Part shown: piece by piece, positions 5,738-5,781 of the stretch | Layout: the number at the start of each line of letters is the position of its first letter | Numbering within the stretch: position 1 is the first letter of the stretch | Assembly: GCA_009697495.1 (NCBI GenBank) | Contig: SHUN01000227.1 | Span: forward strand, 1-5,781 | Direction: 5' to 3' | Source of the DNA: Bryobacterales bacterium | Lineage (GTDB): Bacteria > Acidobacteriota > Terriglobia > Bryobacterales > Bryobacteraceae | Length of the DNA stretch: 5,781 nt | Program-made: the position numbers and the translations under genes | The notes under the pieces: generated by a model | The model's database searches: none | What the model saw: the letters and a program-made list of their open reading frames with translations, nothing else | What the model was told of the DNA's origin: nothing

Positions 5738-5781
5738 ATGCGGAACGCCGAAGGGCTAAACGAGAAGCAGATCCAGGAATT
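5738..5781 (+). CDS. Possible start of a plus-strand gene, cut by the window edge
   Basis: From an ATG at 5738-5740 the plus strand encodes MRNAEGLNEKQIQE and then leaves the window. The residue pattern resembles the N-terminus of a family of integrase/transposase-like proteins, but 14 residues are far too few to assign one. No Shine-Dalgarno sits at the right distance; the nearest GGAG-like motif is near 5700. If real, the gene is divergent from the IS and receptor, and the repeats at 5641-5697 would lie in its upstream region. Confidence 0.25.
   Translation, partial: MRNAEGLNEKQIQE

Noticed and set aside
5652..5759. 35-codon plus-strand frame starting MILKGEWIPIQDD
   Set aside because: It runs through the direct repeats, which are out of phase with each other, has no ribosome-binding site and looks like no known small protein.

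Overview
The window looks like accessory DNA from a GC-rich soil bacterium, most likely an Acidobacteriota member of the Solibacter/Bryobacter kind. The basis is the large TonB-dependent receptor with an N-terminal carboxypeptidase-regulatory-like domain, a family heavily expanded in that phylum, next to a second receptor fragment of the same type and an IS3-family element. The lineage is inferred from gene content and was not tested. All well-supported genes lie on the minus strand.

Layout from left to right: (1) 1-803 is the C-terminal beta-barrel part of a second Oar-like receptor. Its distal end is cut off by the window edge, and its reading frame breaks near 600-603. (2) 804-901 is a short spacer. 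(3) 902-4180 is an apparently complete 1092-residue Oar-like receptor with signal peptide, regulatory-like domain, plug and barrel. (4) 4219-5604 is a complete IS3-family insertion sequence of about 1386 bp, with 21-bp imperfect inverted repeats. Its orfA and orfB overlap through an A9 slippery run that would give a 372-residue OrfAB transposase with an intact DD(35)E triad. About 200 bp of non-coding tail with two hairpins lies between orfB and the inner end. (5) 5605-5781 is AT-richer DNA with a 23-bp direct repeat at 34-bp spacing and, at the edge, a possible plus-strand gene start.

The most interesting point is where the IS sits. It lies between the receptor's ribosome-binding site and what appears to be the receptor's original promoter. 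Joining the flanks with one copy of the flanking TATA recreates TTGACT, 18 bp, TATAGA upstream of the receptor. The insertion seems to have split this promoter inside its -10 box. The original -35 now makes a good promoter (TTGACT, 18 bp, TATACT) reading into the transposase. The receptor keeps a TATA-type -10 for which the IS end may supply a new -35.

The rest of the window is largely ordinary: receptor genes plus one IS. No RNA gene, CRISPR array or defence system was recognised.
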